A DNA stretch of 33,363 nt from Bacteroidales bacterium (lineage in GTDB: Bacteria; Bacteroidota; Bacteroidia; Bacteroidales; Paludibacteraceae), in NCBI GenBank assembly GCA_015061185.1, contig SUWZ01000025.1, positions 10,284 to 43,646 on the forward strand, read 5' to 3'. Shown here piece by piece: positions 33,325 through 33,363 of the stretch. The notes below the pieces were generated by a model. That model was not told the origin of the DNA. It ran no database searches and was given only the letters and a program-made list of their open reading frames with translations. Every line of letters begins with the position of its first letter. Positions within the stretch are counted from its first letter, which is position 1. The position numbers were made by a program, and so were the translations under genes.

Positions 33325-33363
33325 TTACCCTCGCAACCTCTCATACACCTCCATCGTCTGCTC
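33325..33363 (-). CDS. Glycosyltransferase 3' end, copy 3 (partial, runs off the right edge)
   Basis: Only the last codons are visible: EQTMEVYERLRG then TAA at 33325-33327. The 26 bases 33338-33363 equal those of copy 1. It may be the end of the intact glycosyltransferase gene or a further fragment; the window does not tell. Confidence 0.6.
   Translation of the reverse strand, partial: EQTMEVYERLRG

Noticed and set aside
30185-33363. Integron-type cassette array
   Set aside because: The repeated elements are coding 3' ends in direct orientation without attC-like palindromes, and no integrase is visible. I only claim a cassette-like layout.

Overview
This window comes from an AT-rich genome of the phylum Bacteroidota, most likely an anaerobic gut-type Bacteroidales. 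The evidence is promoter elements matching the Bacteroidota -7 box TAnnTTTG, two proteins with type IX secretion (T9SS) sorting tails, the sigma-54 activator/LptE/TPR/SecG gene order, and PCMD, LemA/TPM and AAA-ATPase/PD-(D/E)XK families typical of the phylum. Species-level assignment is not possible from the sequence alone.

Layout. 1-1799 (minus): a small T9SS cargo protein followed directly by a tail-fibre-like surface protein whose C-terminal part is made of near-identical 84-bp (28-residue) tandem repeats and runs off the left edge. 2011-6589 (minus): lemA plus a TPM-domain gene, then a sigma-54 activator/lptE/TPR/secG cluster. 6787-8714: an aminotransferase divergent from rsmG. 8731-13827: a metallo-beta-lactamase-fold hydrolase overlapping an ABC ATPase, a DUF486 membrane protein, and an opposing FecB/FecC-type binding protein and permease pair, with a TetR regulator diverging from it. 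13905-18749 (minus): housekeeping genes rsmE, folD and ffh, an exported hypothetical protein and an MscS channel.

18750-25270 is an accessory region with long non-coding stretches. It holds a tight three-gene operon of a steroid 5-alpha-reductase homologue, an Old Yellow Enzyme-type reductase and a short-chain dehydrogenase. Together these look like a pathway that reduces the A ring of 3-oxo-delta4 steroids or bile acids. A PCMD protein, a second short-chain dehydrogenase, and tRNA-Lys(CTT) and tRNA-Ser(TGA) follow. 25271-27115 is a secreted GH9 endoglucanase with a T9SS tail and a strong terminator.

27196-33363 (minus) looks like part of a surface-polysaccharide locus. It has UDP-galactopyranose mutase, two divergent AAA-ATPase/PD-(D/E)XK genes, and an unrecognised two-gene membrane module. 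Three direct copies of the 3' end of one glycosyltransferase gene separate the right-hand modules. Each of these modules has its own promoter-like box, so the locus reads like an array of cassettes inserted one after another at the end of a glycosyltransferase gene.

A degenerate, partly palindromic intergenic repeat family (at least eight copies) is scattered from 8.7 to 27.2 kb and flanks several of the accessory blocks.
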